A stretch of DNA of 64,000 nucleotides from Amyelois transitella (lineage: Eukaryota; Arthropoda; Insecta; Lepidoptera; Pyralidae), in the NCBI RefSeq assembly GCF_032362555.1, contig NC_083505.1, positions 7,121,501-7,185,500 on the forward strand, read 5' to 3'. Positions 1 to 13,257 of this stretch are shown piece after piece. The translations under genes and the position numbers were made by a program. Below the pieces are notes generated by a model. That model searched no databases. It was not told the origin of the DNA and saw only the letters and a list, made by a program, of their open reading frames with translations. The stretch's first letter is position 1, and every line of letters begins with the position of its first letter.

Positions 1-330
1 TTTATGAAGAGTTGTGTTAGCTTTACTTTATACCTGTTGTGGTTATAAATTTGGGCTGTTTGTGCAGGTCATCATGCTTTCAACAAAAGGAGATATATAA
101 CAATTTCTAACCCTTTTTTCAGTTAAAATATTGTTACCTGTATCACATTCAAATAATTATCACGTAACCGTGATATAAAAATAGATTTAAATAATAGAGT
201 AGGCACAGAGTTCTCATTTGCTTTGTGTGTTAATACTGTGAATGAGGAAAAAAATGTGAATAAAAACGTTTGTCATTTATTAGATAATTGGAATAGAATA
301 ATACACAGCTGAACATTGCATTTCAGTCTT

Positions 331-391
331 GACAAGTCTGTTGGCTATATCTACCCCGCAAGGGATAGATACATGACTATATGTAAGTATA
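331..391 (+). mobile_element. SINE-A fragment (3' end)
   Basis: It carries the 3' signature of the window's commonest repeat: a CTGTTGGCT block, then CTACCCCGCAAGGGATA, then TATGTAAGTAT. It is a diverged 3'-only copy. The family name SINE-A is used only within this annotation. Confidence 0.6.
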
Positions 392-1019
392 TAGATTAGT
401 TATATATACGATATATACGAAATTACTAGCTAAATTTCATTCCCACAGAAATTTTGGGAAATCTTCTCTTAGTGTGCAACTGTGCACTCCTAGATTGCAC
501 ACTACGAACTAACATGTCAAATTTTAAAAATTTTACACCCTGCTGTTTAAGCTGTGCGTTATCAGTCAGTCACTCAAGAATTGAATAGTTTTATAAAGAG
601 GTAAGACATGTTGACTATTTTACGAGCTTTTAACTTGTAGTCTATCTTATCTTAATATATGTATATATAATTACATAAATGTGTTTGATTGGGTGAAGTC
701 TTGCTTATAAATTTAGACTCTCACATCCAACGTCAATTTGTCCAGCATGGGCGATGTGGCATTCCACGAAGACTATTTTAGGTATTCTTCCTGAAAAAAT
801 ACTTATTATTTTATTCTGAGATTTTAGCAGTAACAGCAATTTCCAAATTCTGACATTTTAATTTTACACAGAAAGCGATGTTGTCTTCTAACTGTAGGAG
901 GGTACGCCTTAAAGCTGGTTACGTGTAGGTAATACGATACCTTCAATACTCTCAGCGATCCAATCCTTATTGGAAGCTTATTCGCAATAAACATGAACTA
1001 GGTACTCGTTTAACTTAGC

Positions 1020-1070
1020 CGTACCTATTGGTAGGTACGGTACGTAAGAACCAATATAAATTGGTTCTTA
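1020..1070. repeat. Two adjacent short hairpins
   Basis: Arms 1020-1027 and 1032-1039 (CGTACCTA/TAGGTACG, 4-nt loop) are perfect. They are followed by arms 1045-1055 and 1060-1070 (TAAGAACCAAT/ATTGGTTCTTA, 4-nt loop), also perfect. I do not know a function; this may be replication-slippage debris or the edge of a decayed mobile element. Confidence 0.6.
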
Positions 1071-1332
1071 GGTAGGTATTATATTGCAACACAATACCTA
1101 AATTCCAAAACCCGAATCTAACATGTGTAGGTAATAGAGAATAACAATTTATTTTGCACTTTGGCCTTTTAAAAGCTTTTACTTTATAAAGTTGTTTTAA
1201 TTACTTCAAGTCTTCAACTGCATTATAATGTTTTAATTTATGTTTTTATTGTATGAACAAGATTTGCCTGAACTTTATTTTGCCGGACTTTATATTATAT
1301 TTTTACAAAATGTGTATTTGGTGGACTATTAA

Positions 1333-2110
1333 TCTATACATATAAAAACAGTAAAAATATTTTGTCTGTACATTTATTATTTTTGACTGAAATGGATAAT
1401 GGGACACTTAGAATTAGTAATAGAAAACAAAAAATTTTTTTTTTTTATTTCTTGTCTGTCTGTCTGTATGTATGATCACGATTATCTCCGAAAGTACTGA
1501 ACCGATTTACTTGAAACTTTCACGAATTGCTTTGTTTTAACTCAGAAGAACATTTAAAGTTTGTATATAATAAAAAAGTTATCGACATTTGAATGAACTC
1601 AAGGCATGAGTTTGCCTGCAAATAAGTAAAGAAATTTAAAATTCAAAGTCATTTATTATTGTACGACAGCATAATTCCTATAACATATAAATATAAGTGG
1701 AAATCAGTTTGATAATATTCTGGTTTTGCCGCACATAACATGCGTAATTCTCACGTAAAAAGATTTTTGGTTTGTTTGTCTACTTTAGTACCGTGTGGTT
1801 CCCGGCACTAATAATGGATGTCATAAAAGGTGACTAAGGGATAGGCTTACAAACTTGGGATTCTTTTTTAGGCGATGGACGAGCAACCTACCACTATTTG
1901 AATCTCAATTCTATCATTAAGCCAAATAGTTGAACGTGGCCATTTAGACTTTTCAAGCCTGTTGGCTCTGTCTACTCCGCAAGGGATATAGACGTGACCA
2001 TATGTATGTATGTAGTCTACTTTAATTTCGACACCACCGCAACGGCATCGATGGGCCAATGGTTGGCGCGTGAGACTGTGAAGTTGGCGGTCCATGTTTG
2101 AGCCAAAACA
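1333..2110 (+). mobile_element. Composite Helitron/SINE element, copy 1
   Basis: It begins with TCTATACATAT...CAGTAAAAATATTTTGTCTGTAC, the 5' end shared by the Helitron-like elements of this window, preceded by A. It runs through a unique central block containing GCACATAACATGCGTAATTC and then a SINE-A copy (about 1793-2012). It ends in a tRNA-like segment (about 2020-2103) with an A-box-like TGGCCAATGGTTGG and a B-box-like GGTCCATGTTTGAGCC. The same order is found inverted at 34,955-36,067, so this is one mobile unit and not a chance cluster. The expected CTAG 3' terminus is not visible, so the copy is 3'-rearranged. Confidence 0.7.
1793..2012 (+). mobile_element. SINE-A copy inside the composite element
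   Basis: It runs from CCGTGTGGTTCCCGGCAC through GGATGTCATAAAAGG, CTATTTGAATCTCAATT, GAACGTGGCC and CCGCAAGGGATATAGACGTG to a TATGTATGTATG tail. Compared with the fullest copies (for example 31,653-31,912) it lacks the GAATAGGACCACTCCATCTC block. Confidence 0.75.
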
Positions 2111-3965
2111 ATATATTTTATTTTATTAATTTTTTTTGTGTTGTTTGAGTATTTTATTTAAAAAAAACGAAAATCAAAATACTACATATAATTAAACGGT
2201 AAAAATATTTTGTCTTTACATTTAACTGAAACGGATAGTGTTTCAATATTGGATTTTATGACTTTTGATTTTGTCCCAAAAAATCCCGAGAAAGGACGGA
2301 GTAAAGCACCCACAGCTATTACTCGACCAATATAAAGTATAATTCTATGACTAGAACTCTCTAAACTCGACACTGGCAAACATTCATAAAGAAGAGTGAT
2401 TGCCAAAACGAAAAAAAGTAGAAACAAATAGATTCAGGCAACTACAACGTTTTAGACGCAAAGAGATCCGGCGCTTCGTTACAAAAAATTTTAAAAACAA
2501 ATATCTGCCTTCACATTATGAAATCGTTTTGAACGAAATTGTTCATTTCATGTTCACTGTACCGTAAAAGATGTTATGATGAGTTCACAGTTATATAGAA
2601 AAATTTCAAGTCACTTCTGTTATAATATTATTTTCGTGCAAATTTACAATATAAGTAGGTAATAGGTTCAAGAAAATAATTTTGAGTGTATATTGTGAAG
2701 ATATGTTGCAGAGAATGCGATACCAGTATTACGGAATTTTCGCAATTTCCCTGCAGCACAATATATTTTGTTATCGTTTCAATAATAAAAAGACCGAAAC
2801 GTAGCCGTGACTCGTGAGATAAGGAAAAACATTTGATATATATCCTCAAATGGCTGGATCTATATCACTTACAAACCGTTACAGAATTTATTATCACACG
2901 TTTTATTATCACAAGTTTCCGCAGCAGCTGGGTTTTTAGCAACCAATATAACATTAAATATGTCAAAAACTTAACTCGTAATTTTGCTTTTAGCCTTGGA
3001 GCATCTCCAACGGCATTGAAAAATATGTAGATTACAATTTTGTACAAAGTTAAGCAGAATATAATTTAGATACTTTTTAGTTTCTTAATAGATTTTCAGG
3101 CAGAGCACAGAAGCTAAAGTTACAGGAAGCTTGGAATATCATTATAAAGTTAACTTCCTGACGTGATTACAGATATTTAAGTTTTGACATCGAGTTCTTT
3201 AAAAGGGACGGGACGAGACTCAAGGAACGACACATATCTAAACTTTAATATAATTTACTTATTGAAATTAAAAAAAGGCCTGCGAAGACCTATTTTCTGA
3301 ACAAAATATTGATTTTGATTCTTGAGCTACTCTAGGGCTACATTTCTAGTCGCAGAAAATCGTATAATAACAGTCGGTAGAAAAGTTTTATAGAAATCTA
3401 GCTATCGAGGTACACTAAACATATGCACTCTTAGTTTATTTTTTAACTATATACGTTAGTTCAGGTACTTAGAAACAGATTTAGGAATTTCCCCATGAAA
3501 GCGCCAACTTGTTTAAAAATGAAATGAAAAAAGTTATCGAGGAGTGCATAGTGCAAGTGTTTGCATATACTTGACCGTGCTGTGAGCGTGTGCTCTCTGA
3601 CTTCAAGTTGAAAATTACATCTCTTCAGAATTTCAATACTAAGCCGCTGAACAAATGACGAGAACTATCTTTCATTGCCATAGTTAGTATCTCCTTCCTA
3701 GAAATTTCATTTAGTTATAACCTGAACGACCGAACCCTGCTTGATGTTTTTTGTGAACATTTTCAGATAAAAACAGATAAACTGCTCAAAAATTTGGTAG
3801 TTTAATTTTCTTTTTAACGCACACAAAAAGTATTTTTTCCAAACACAGACGAAAGCCTGTGTACTCATAGTTGCGAATCGAACTTAGAACGCCAACGCCC
3901 AACTATAACGAAATTATCGTAACCTGTTATATTATGTGGGAAAATCATTTTTGATAACGAATTTT
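2111..3965. other. Intergenic AT-rich DNA, no gene seen
   Basis: Nothing coding is supported. A short Helitron 5'-end-like piece (GGTAAAAATATTTTGTCTTTAC) sits at about 2198-2220. The remainder is AT-rich with many short chance frames. Confidence 0.55.
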
Positions 3966-3969
3966 CGAA

Positions 3970-4235
3970 ACGATTGGATGGGATTGAAATTCAAACAGTG
4001 ATGGTTGTTAGTCCATAGCCTAAAGGAAAAGAAGGTAATTAGTTTTTAGGTCATTTTAATGGCTATTACTATCTGCATGCGATAAAAAGAGGCGGTACAC
4101 CGAAACACCAGACTGGCGTGGAAGTTTGCATGGGGCTATTCCCTTAGTCGCATTTAATGACATCCATTGGAGAAAGAAGTCCAAAGAGATAATAGAAAGT
4201 CCTGTTCTGAAGTACTCGGAACCACTTATTACGAA
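3970..4235 (-). mobile_element. SINE-A, old diverged copy
   Basis: On the minus strand it retains GGATGTCATTAAATGCGACTAAGGG-like sequence, a TTTAGGC block and the TTTGAATTTCAATC block in the family order, with many substitutions and an internal insertion. The 61-residue-class open frame here is a by-product of the repeat and not a gene. Confidence 0.5.
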
Positions 4236-4277
4236 AGTTTGCGAAATCCTCACGTAGAGTGATATACTTATTGTTAA

Positions 4278-4870
4278 CTAGTTGACGCCCGCAACTCCGT
4301 TTGCGTGTTATTGGAAATACGTACGAAGGTTAAGATATGAAATTTAGTAAAGTATCGGTATATATTACAGAGTAGCTGTCGATGATGATCCAGATCATCC
4401 ATTTTTTTTTTCGCCAAAAGAAAATGCTCATCAGGTTGAATAACTTTTGTCAAGACGTATTTTTCATAATTCAGATTATTTAGTTGATCTATGATAGTTC
4501 TGCACCAGGTTTTCCAGGTCTTCGATTTTTATACGCCAACAAAAAATGGCCATCAGGTTGCACAACTTTACTTAAGACGTCATTTCGATATTTCCTATAG
4601 TTTAACTGAGTTTTTATGGTTCGATATTAGCAGTACCAGATTCCAAAATAATACCCTATATGCTGGCCAGGTATAAGAGCTATACAACAAAAAAGTTTCA
4701 TTTTAATCCGTTCAGTAGTTGCGGAGATTACCGTGTACAAACCAACAAACAGAAATACTTTTTTTTTCAAATTCATGCTTGGTTACTATTTATATATCGT
4801 TATAAATTATTTTTTTGAATATACTCAATGTACAAACAAAAATTTTTTACTGTTTTATTATATGTATTGA
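4278..4870 (-). mobile_element. Non-autonomous Helitron-like element
   Basis: Read on the minus strand it starts TCAATACATATAATAAAAC at 4870 and ends in GCGGGCGTCAACTAG at 4278, flanked by A and T as expected for Helitron insertion between A and T. No Rep/helicase frame is present. Internally it has a block (ATACCTGGCCAGCATATAG, CAGCTAAAC-like) shared with 62,083-62,800, so the two are relatives. Confidence 0.65.
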
Positions 4871-7800
4871 TAAGGAGTATGATTTTTACGATTTTCTAAC
4901 TTTGGCCTACGTTTCGCCCCTTTTACCTTCTTCCTTAGCAATAGCAACGAAAGATTTATTTTTGTTCCAATTTCAGGAAACCGATTCACGATTTCAGCTG
5001 AGCATAATTTTTTTTTTGAGCTACCTTTTCCTATCATAGATTCGTGTTTATTTTAATAAAGGAACTTCGTCGAATGTAAAAGATCCATTATTACGAAAAA
5101 AGTTCTTAATAAAAATAATTTATTACGAACTCCGGTAACAGTGTGAAGTTTCATAATTGAGGAGTTACGTTGAGCCCTAACTTAGAATTTCGTTTCAAAT
5201 TCCCATTCGATGTATAATTCGACTTATAATGAAAAAAATCAAATATCTGTAAGAAAGATAATATCATATTTACAGTATACACATCATTATTTCACGCCCG
5301 TTTCCCATTTCCTAGCACAGATTCAGTTTTAAAAAGAAAAAATATATTTTTCTTTTCATTTCCCTTGATTTTTTTCCGTTCATTACCAACATGAAAGGGT
5401 ATCTTTTCATGTTGGTAATAAGCAATAAATTCAACTAATCTGAAGTTGATGAAAAAACAGAACCCTCACTTGATCGGCTTAAGTTTCTATATCAATCGCC
5501 CATTTTGAAAGGCTGCGAAATACCCACGCCTGACAAGGTTAGCTTCCGGCAAGGAATTTCCGTAATGATTTTCTAAACAGACTTTTTACCAAAGTTTTCG
5601 TATAAAAAACAATCCCCTTATTTTTACTTGTAAATGTGAAAAAACAGGAATTTACTATTACTAAGTTGAGATACTTAATATTTACGCTATTTATTCGTTA
5701 ATAGCGACGCGATGGAATTTTCTCTTTTAAACAAATAATTATAGTTTTGTATGTGTCGGGAAATATTGTTTATGTTACAATGGAAAATGCATTGACATGT
5801 TAAATTTATTCAAATAAGAAACGAACAGTGGTGGCGAGCGACTTTGATTTATGCTGCTTTCACTCAAAAGCTTGTTAAACCCCCATTTGTGACATTACGA
5901 TATGAGAGAAAGCCTTTCTCGTTGTCTGTAGTGAAACAAGAATTGTGCAAGATTAACGAAATTGCAAAACTCCTTAACAATATCATTGTATATTTTACAC
6001 CTACAAAAAAATCCGCATCATTTTTGCTGCAAACGGCGCCCTTTCATTCCTTTCACTTGGCGCTTTCCCAGAGCGCTTTGCAAATACCTATGCTTTCAAA
6101 ATTTGAAATCTACGTTTGAACGCGCTGTTTCATACTGAAACTTTGATACAAATAGGTTATCAAAGCAACATCTTACATTCGTTGGTTCAAAATACAGTAA
6201 ATTTGTATAAATAGATAAATTCACTACGCCGCTCTAGGCGAGGAAGTACATAAAGAGCTTTCTAGAATTATATCCATACGTATGAGTAAATACTTTAAGT
6301 CTAAAGTACCTAGCTGCGTCTTGCGACTTTCTAATTTGGTAGATACAATGTCAACTAAATATATTTCTCAATAGGATTTCTTCGCACGTAACCCTAAAAA
6401 CAATACACATACACGAATCGAAATAATATAGGACTAATATTATTCTGATTTCTACAAAACTACCCTAAATATTTTGTTATTAATAAATAAATAAATACAA
6501 TATAATTGATTGGTTAGTATCTTTATTTTTTATTATATACTACTTATTATTTTATACCTGCATGGTTTCCTGTACCAATATACCAAGAGTTCATCCGTCC
6601 AGTTGATTTTGCGTTAAATAGTTACAAACAATACCAACAAATAAAGTACAAACATATATTCACACCCTTACGAACTTTCGCATTTATAAATATATAATCA
6701 TCTATAGTAATACTAGTCGTCCGCGAAATTATCCGAAAATATATCCTAAAGCCCTAAGCAGTAAAAAGCCTAAACGTAACTTACCTATACGGGTGCAATA
6801 TGGTTTTATTTTATTCGTTATTTAAAAACTTTATTCATCTACACACATTCGAAACCTAATAAGAGGAAAAAGCCTACAAGCCTCAAAGGTAACCCAATAT
6901 TTGAATCAATGTAATTAAGTAGGCATAGAGAGCCGAATTTCTCGTTATGTCAAACTGTTCAAATGTTCTTGATTAGGGTATTCACCTTTTTGTAAGACTA
7001 ATTCTTGGATGAACGAATATGTTATGTGAATTGAATCATTTAGAGACATTAAAGAAATGACCGGATTACTCTTATTAAGCTTATATTATCGTATTTTTTT
7101 ATTCTCCCATATCAGTACCAGATCTTATATAACCTACTCTACTATAGGCAGAACATAGGATAATATCAATATTATGGTGTCCCACATGCCTAATCGCAAG
7201 CAATAACACGTTGTTCTAATTGCTAGAGAAATATAATAGTAAGTGGCAAAGTGAAAAGTACCAGGATCTTATTGCATTCTAGGTGAATCTTTTCTCAGTT
7301 ACGTTTACATGTTAGTTTAAATGCTAACAATGTTCATTGGGTGACAAAACCCGCACATTCCAATCTAGTCTGGCAGCTTCCACGAAGTCAGACGGTAATC
7401 GCCCCACTGTAACCTTTAAACGAAACGACCTTTTAAAATTTCAAAGGAAGATTGACGCCAAAGAGCAGCCCATCGTAAATACTTTATCAAATTAAAACGG
7501 CTGTATGCTGTCATCATTACAACTCCCGAGTAGAAGAGGAATTCTGAGACCGTGATTATTATAAGCATAGGCAACTTTTTTTTTCTCAGACAAATTTAAT
7601 AGTCACGAATTGATAGGATGTTTGTACTATGTCAAGGGCAACATCCGAGCACGTTAATTACAATAAGAATTGCACCCCGTAGTGCGAACTTGGGGCTCGG
7701 TCGGCAGGGGACAAATAGGCGATTACTTCGCTATTACAACCATATACACATGTGACTGTAACTGGCCACTCATACTACTCTCTTTTATTAAATATTTATC

Positions 7801-9484
7801 TAGTTACTTGAAGTGGTAGTTTCGTTCAGCAATTTATATAATCGGTTGGGTAAACTGCCAAAAATTATTAACATTAACGTTGGCCTTTGTATAAATTTAT
7901 CTAAAACTGCAATTGTAGTTACATGAAGCTGGTATTATTTGTGAACCTTGTGTAGATCGACGAAATTTTCCTCCCAAGCGACCTAAAATTACATATATCG
8001 TACAGAGCGACATATGTACGTAAGGGTCCAGAAAGCTAAGAATCTTCTCTTATTTAGCACAGTATACACAATACCTAACTTGATTATATTTAGGCTGCGA
8101 TTGTTCTTAGATATTTGTACTTGCCTTCATAATTACAAACGCGACAGAAAGATCCCAGTGGATTGCAACACAAACAATGCTTCTAAATAAATTGCGGAGT
8201 TTGGAAACATCTATTGTGACTACGTGAAGTTCTTTAGCGTTACTTATATTATTTTAAAATGATATATCATTGAAAAATCGAAGAAAATTAAACGATTTTA
8301 TTCAAAGCAAATATTTGTAAATTCTACTTGAAAGGCCATAGATTATTCAATAGTATTTGAAAGAGATCGAGCTTCTTAAAACAAAAGGTTACCTGTCATA
8401 GATTATTTTATTAGTACAGAGAGACTAATAGTATCTCTGTTTGATCTATTGAGTTTATTGTTCTTATGATAATACTAGTACAAAACAAATCAATGTTTTT
8501 TATGCACGCCTATAAATTACACCTGTATTTATTACTCGATCTCATCTCGCCCGGAGATTTCTGACGGACGGACACTGATGCCGTCTCCATCAGTCGCACG
8601 ACGCACCCGGGCTCCTGTCCAGTGAGGTGTAGGTTCAACCAGAATACACACCAGAAGGAAGAAATGAATACCTATGGAATCTCTTTTTAAACTGTGCCTC
8701 TCAAACAGTTTTCAAATCTCTTCAAATAGAGTCATTAATATCAAAATATATTCAAAATTTATATAAAGACTATTTAATCAATGAGGAGGGGTGAGTATTT
8801 CGGGAAACAAGACTATAGAATAAATTATTCTAAATTCGGAACAAAGTGACAATGTAATGAAAGCAAAATCAAATCGTATTTTCGAAAATATTACATAGTT
8901 TTAAATGTAAAATTTAAACGCTGTTGTTGATTGTAAAATTTATTGTTAACTATTCTTAGTTTTCTCATTTCATGCAATTTTTTTTTTATATTTTACTAGC
9001 TGTAGCCCATGGCTTCGCTCACAGACATTGGTATAGTATCGTACTCCTACTGGTAATGGCTCTAGGTATACTTTGAATAACTTTGTCCACGAATTCGTAC
9101 GCATTTGTCCGTAAGTACCTACTTTGTAATTAAATATACTTTACCTGGTCAAGTTATAATTATAGTAAAACTAACACAGTAAGATAAGTTTTTTATAACT
9201 ACTCAAACTTTATTGTTTCTTTCCAAACACATTTTGTTTCGTTCTAGATAAGGGTTTTGCGTCAAAAATAACCAAGTTATCAATCATAATGAGTGCCATT
9301 ATGTTCGGCTAGAACGTAGATTTAGAAAATTATTAATACAACCCCAGGCAATTGCATTTTATTAAGTGCTCTAAGTAGATACTTGCGTTGTCTTTGATTA
9401 CGATAAAACTACATTTGGTTTCTTGTGAAAAATTTAACAATTTCTTATTAGGAAGTATAGTTTATCACATTTATATTTATAAAT
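4871..9484. other. Intergenic DNA, no gene supported
   Basis: This is a long AT-rich stretch. A perfect 15-bp hairpin lies at 5382-5419. A degraded repeat end (CGAACTTTCGCATTTATAAATATA, about 6670-6695) and a CTAGCTGTAGCCCATGGCTTCGC block (about 8997-9019) are remnants of the Helitron group. The 91-codon frame at 5844-6119 has no recognisable motif or splice context and I do not call it. Confidence 0.55.
5382..5419. repeat. Perfect 15-bp hairpin
   Basis: Arms 5382-5396 (ATTACCAACATGAAA) and 5405-5419 (TTTCATGTTGGTAAT) are exact reverse complements around an 8-nt loop. It is free-standing in AT-rich DNA with no adjacent gene, so a terminator role is not implied. Confidence 0.75.
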
Positions 9485-9595
9485 ATCATTAAGCCAAATA
9501 GCTGAACGTGGCCATTCAGTCTTTTCAAGACTGTTGGCTCTGTCTACCCCGCAAGGGATATAGACGTGATCATATGTATGTATGTATGTATCATA
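9485..9595 (+). mobile_element. SINE-A, 5'-truncated copy
   Basis: It starts in the family at TATCATTAAGCCAAATAGCTG and continues through GAACGTGGCC, TTTTCAAGACTG, CTACCCCGCAAGGGATATAG to a TATG microsatellite. It is well conserved over this 3' half, so probably a young truncated insertion. Confidence 0.8.
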
Positions 9596-9615
9596 AATGT
9601 GACCATATATAAGGA

Positions 9616-10073
9616 CTAGCTGTACCCGCGACTTCATCCGCGTGGAATAGTTATTTTGGGCATCATTTATTTTTGCGAACAGCCTCCTCAGCTTTATAAA
9701 TTTTGATTACCATAAAAATGGTTCTAGTGAGTTAATCTTAAAAGGTAGACATATACTGTCGTGGACATTTTTTAGATTATTTCAAGAGGAATAGTTCTTT
9801 CGTACATATATTTTTGGTATCTTGAACCGTTTTCGCAGCGAACGCAATGGGCTTCCATCTTATTCTCAAGGATGAATAATTTTCACCTTTTTTTTTACAT
9901 TTTCCATAATTTCTTCGCTCCTATTAGTTGCAACGTCATGTTTTATAGCGTAAAGCCTTTCTTGACAAATGGTCTATTCAACTAATAATTTTTCAATTCA
10001 AACCAGCAGTTCCTGAGATTAGCGCGTTCAAACAAACTCTTCAGCTTTTTAATATTAGTATAAATAGTATAGA
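9616..10073 (-). mobile_element. Non-autonomous Helitron-like element
   Basis: On the minus strand it starts TCTATACTATTTATACTAAT at 10,073 and ends CCGCGTGG-opposite in GAAGTCGCGGGTACAGCTAG at 9616, with A/T flanks. Interior blocks (GTTTGTTTGAACGCG, AGGAACTGCTGGTTTGAATTG) match the element at 60,925-61,194 inside B9d2. No coding capacity is seen. Confidence 0.7.
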
Positions 10074-13000
10074 TATTTAAGTATACTTACATCTATATTG
10101 TAAAAGGCCAAATACAAAGACCAAGTTTGCTATTTGAATTATTGTAGGATTGTTTTATTCTTAGTAGAAATTATGTTTGTATCACACAAGCTTTAAGGCC
10201 TTGCCAAATTATGCGTATCGTGTCGACTTAAAAGTTTCTTACTGACAGCCAACACATTATAAACGACATGAAAGTGCTACGAGTTACTGCTACAATTGAG
10301 AACTTTTTAAATTAATTACACTATCAATGAGAAGAATAAGATCTTCGTATTTTGTAGTCTAGATGAAATCACGATGAGAATTATAAGAGTTTTTAATTTG
10401 TTTATGCATTCAAAGGTCAAGTGTTGTGGATTTTCGCTCCACTTTGTTAACTAAGTAATCTAAATTTCACACCTATGTGCTGACATGTATCCTGAATTAA
10501 AAAAATATTTGTTTACTTGTCGTGAGAAGCTTATTAAGCCTGCTATATTCTGTTCATACTATAGTTATAATTCGCCTTATGTTACGGAACTGGCAACGTC
10601 ATTCGCTCGTGTGTTGGCTTATGTATGGCCACAAGTGTGTTGCCCTCCACTGCTACCTATGCTTTTTTCGCTTTGTAACATTTCTCTCTCTCTCCACTTT
10701 GTTGTCTTCGCATCATCAATTTTATGTTTATTGGCATGCATATATCAAACCAGCATTTTCTTCAGCTTGTTTCTATAATACAATAAAATGTTTCTAAGAA
10801 CAATACTTTTTATACAATGTTGCGATAAAAATTTGTGCTCTTTCCTAAAAGACGAAAAATTTGTCGCCTTAATTGGCCAATTAACAAATGTTGTTCAGAG
10901 CCCATATCGATCTTTGTCACGTCATTATTCAAATGCCCGCCACCTTGTTCTCGTAAGCTACAGTAAATTAAACTTGACATAAAACGGCACATTACTCTTC
11001 CGCTCAAAAGGTAATGTGACAAAAACTGGGACGGGATAGCAGCCCGTGTCTCCGTGGATTCGATAGCATCTGTTGAAATGTCAAGTTCGAATGTAGTGCC
11101 TTACAGTGGCGTAATTTATGTGCTGGAAGATTTGGCTACCATTATAATTTACTTTATTATTGTGTTAAATGAAATAAAACCTCTTGCAAATTTTGGATTT
11201 CATCAGTTTAATAACCTTTTTATTTTAGGGTTGAAATGTTAAAAATTACATTTCTAAAATAAAAATACCTATGGTTTTGATTTTTCTTCTCATGGCTATA
11301 AATTTATTTTAAATATATTTGTACGGGAAATGGACTATACAATAACAATAATTAGACAATCTCACATGATTCAGTGGTGCCTGCGCGATTGTCTTTTGAA
11401 TTTGTGATCAAGGCGCGTACCGTGTAGTACCTATAGCATACTTTTAACAACTGCCTTAATAATTATATTTGTATTGACGTATTATTGAAAAACTCCCTGA
11501 CTCGTGATATAAGTAGGTTTACTAAAGAATTTCTTTGGTAACTTCGAATTAGATTTCAAAATCGCAAATAAGTAAAGATTCATCAGTGACGTCTAAACAC
11601 TTCTGTCAATGCCTTAGGGACATTGAACAGATGAGAGTACCTGTGAGGTACCTAACTCCATGAATAAAATGCTTGACGAATCAACAATGCACTACTGAAG
11701 ATACCGTGAGCTCAGTACTGTACCAACCGGCGTTTTATTGTGTTTAGTTGATAAACGTGTGTCGCGCGCGCCGCCTGTGCTCCACTCCACGCGGCACGAC
11801 CAGCGCGCGCTCCGATCATCTCGCGCCCAGTGCACTCCAACTATTTCCCAAAAAAAACATTACAATTCAACATTAATTTCATTTCGAAATTTGGCATTCT
11901 TCAGGAGCTGTATAGCCATTGTCAAGCTAGAAACTTCACAAGTCGATATACGGAGTTACCGATTGCAATCGATTCAAGGTATATGGAATAGGTTAACCTA
12001 TTTTTCATTTAACATATTTATGTTTCATGGCTAAGGAGTGCATTATTGAGCAGAAATGTATTATTCTACTTTAAACTGTCCTCGTATGTATTTCTCTCTG
12101 CTTTGTTTACTAACGACCTATCTTGACTTGATCACGCAAGATGAAATTATAGGATAGTAAAGAAACATAGTGATTATGGCATGTGATTTCATTTTTGCAT
12201 TGTAATAGGTAGACCTAAATTGGTATCTACACGGGTTTGTGATCACCACATCAAATAAATACAAATTACATCGTCATTATAATACGTGCTGAAATAAGTA
12301 AGATACGTGTAAAACTTGTTTACTGCGCATCTTTACAAATTACCGTGAGGAAGATAACAATGAAAACTTTTGTTATTTTTTAATATGTACTTTTAATTAT
12401 AATTTCACAAGTTGCTGTACATAAATCTATTGTCAATCTAGGTTCTAGCCTGTGTGATTCCGACATTCAGTGTAAGTACATACATTATTTTTCAATCCCA
12501 TACTTCATAACAAACTTTCTCGTTTACGAACTTAATAGGAAGGATAACCTTCAAGATACGCAATGTAATAGGAAAAAATCCGTAATATTATCGCAAAACT
12601 TTTTAAAGAGTAATTTTAAAAAGTTTCGCATATAATACGAGACTTCTCTGAAGTAAATCTGATAAATTTGCATCGTTTAATCGCTTGAGTTTGGAGGACA
12701 AAACTTCATAAAAGCTACAAAAATGGTCATAAGAAACATTATAAGGCCAAACAAAGTAATATCGCGGCGAGTGAGATATGGATAGGTATCTAAAGTTGCC
12801 CGGCGCGGAGAGTGTCGGAGACGGCGGCTGCTCGATCTTCAGACGTCATATCTGATGCAGCACACGTACTTGCGGTACTCACAAAGACTAACTGTACATA
12901 TTGTATAGGTACATACTTTTAGAATAAAATACTATGTAGACAGGTTTACTTGTTAGTCTCTGTGTAAGTAATTTCCTAAGATATTTTACACACTATGAAT

Positions 13001-13257
13001 CTTGCCGTGAAGCTCTCTGAAATGATGAAAAACAAATTTCATATTTACCGAGATGAATTCTTAATATTAATATTTGTGGCAGTCCAAGCATAAAGGTACC
13101 ACTTGGGTGGTATTGAGTTAAGGCCATATTTGGATAGTTAAATAGTTGGTTGATCATATGGAATAAAAAAAAATTAATCATAATAACATTTCTTGGAATA
13201 AAAAATTTTCAAAGTTCACACTTACAAAAATCAAATTGTTGGGAAACAGGCATTGAA
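10074..13257. other. Intergenic DNA with two GC-rich islets
   Basis: No gene is supported. Two CpG-rich islets stand out from the AT-rich background: about 11,755-11,835 (TGTCGCGCGCGCCGCCTG) and about 12,790-12,850 (CCCGGCGCGGAGAGTG). They could be promoters, untranslated first exons or regulatory elements of a gene outside the window, but nothing in the sequence decides this. Confidence 0.45.

Larger units (their letters stand above)
1..1332. other. Intergenic AT-rich DNA, no gene seen
   Basis: No open frame with coding character or splice context is visible on either strand. It holds a short SINE-like fragment (331-391) and a pair of small hairpins (1020-1070), each listed separately. The rest looks unique and AT-rich. 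Confidence 0.6.

Noticed and set aside
1440..1475. CRISPR-like short repeats (CTGTCTGTCTG)
   Set aside because: A simple microsatellite inside Helitron-type elements; no spacer structure.
2020..2103. A tRNA gene (A/B boxes near the end of the composite element)
   Set aside because: No cloverleaf can be formed, and the same segment occurs inside a second copy of the mobile element at 34,976-35,045.
5382..5419. Bacterial-type terminator
   Set aside because: The hairpin is not followed by a T run downstream of any gene, and this is a eukaryotic genome.
10485..10797. Two overlapping frames of 91-97 codons
   Set aside because: They overlap in different frames in low-complexity T-rich DNA, with no motif or plausible splice context.
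11738..12034. 98-codon frame over a CpG-rich islet
   Set aside because: The Arg/Ser-rich start reflects composition; no family recognised and the frame continues into AT-rich noise.
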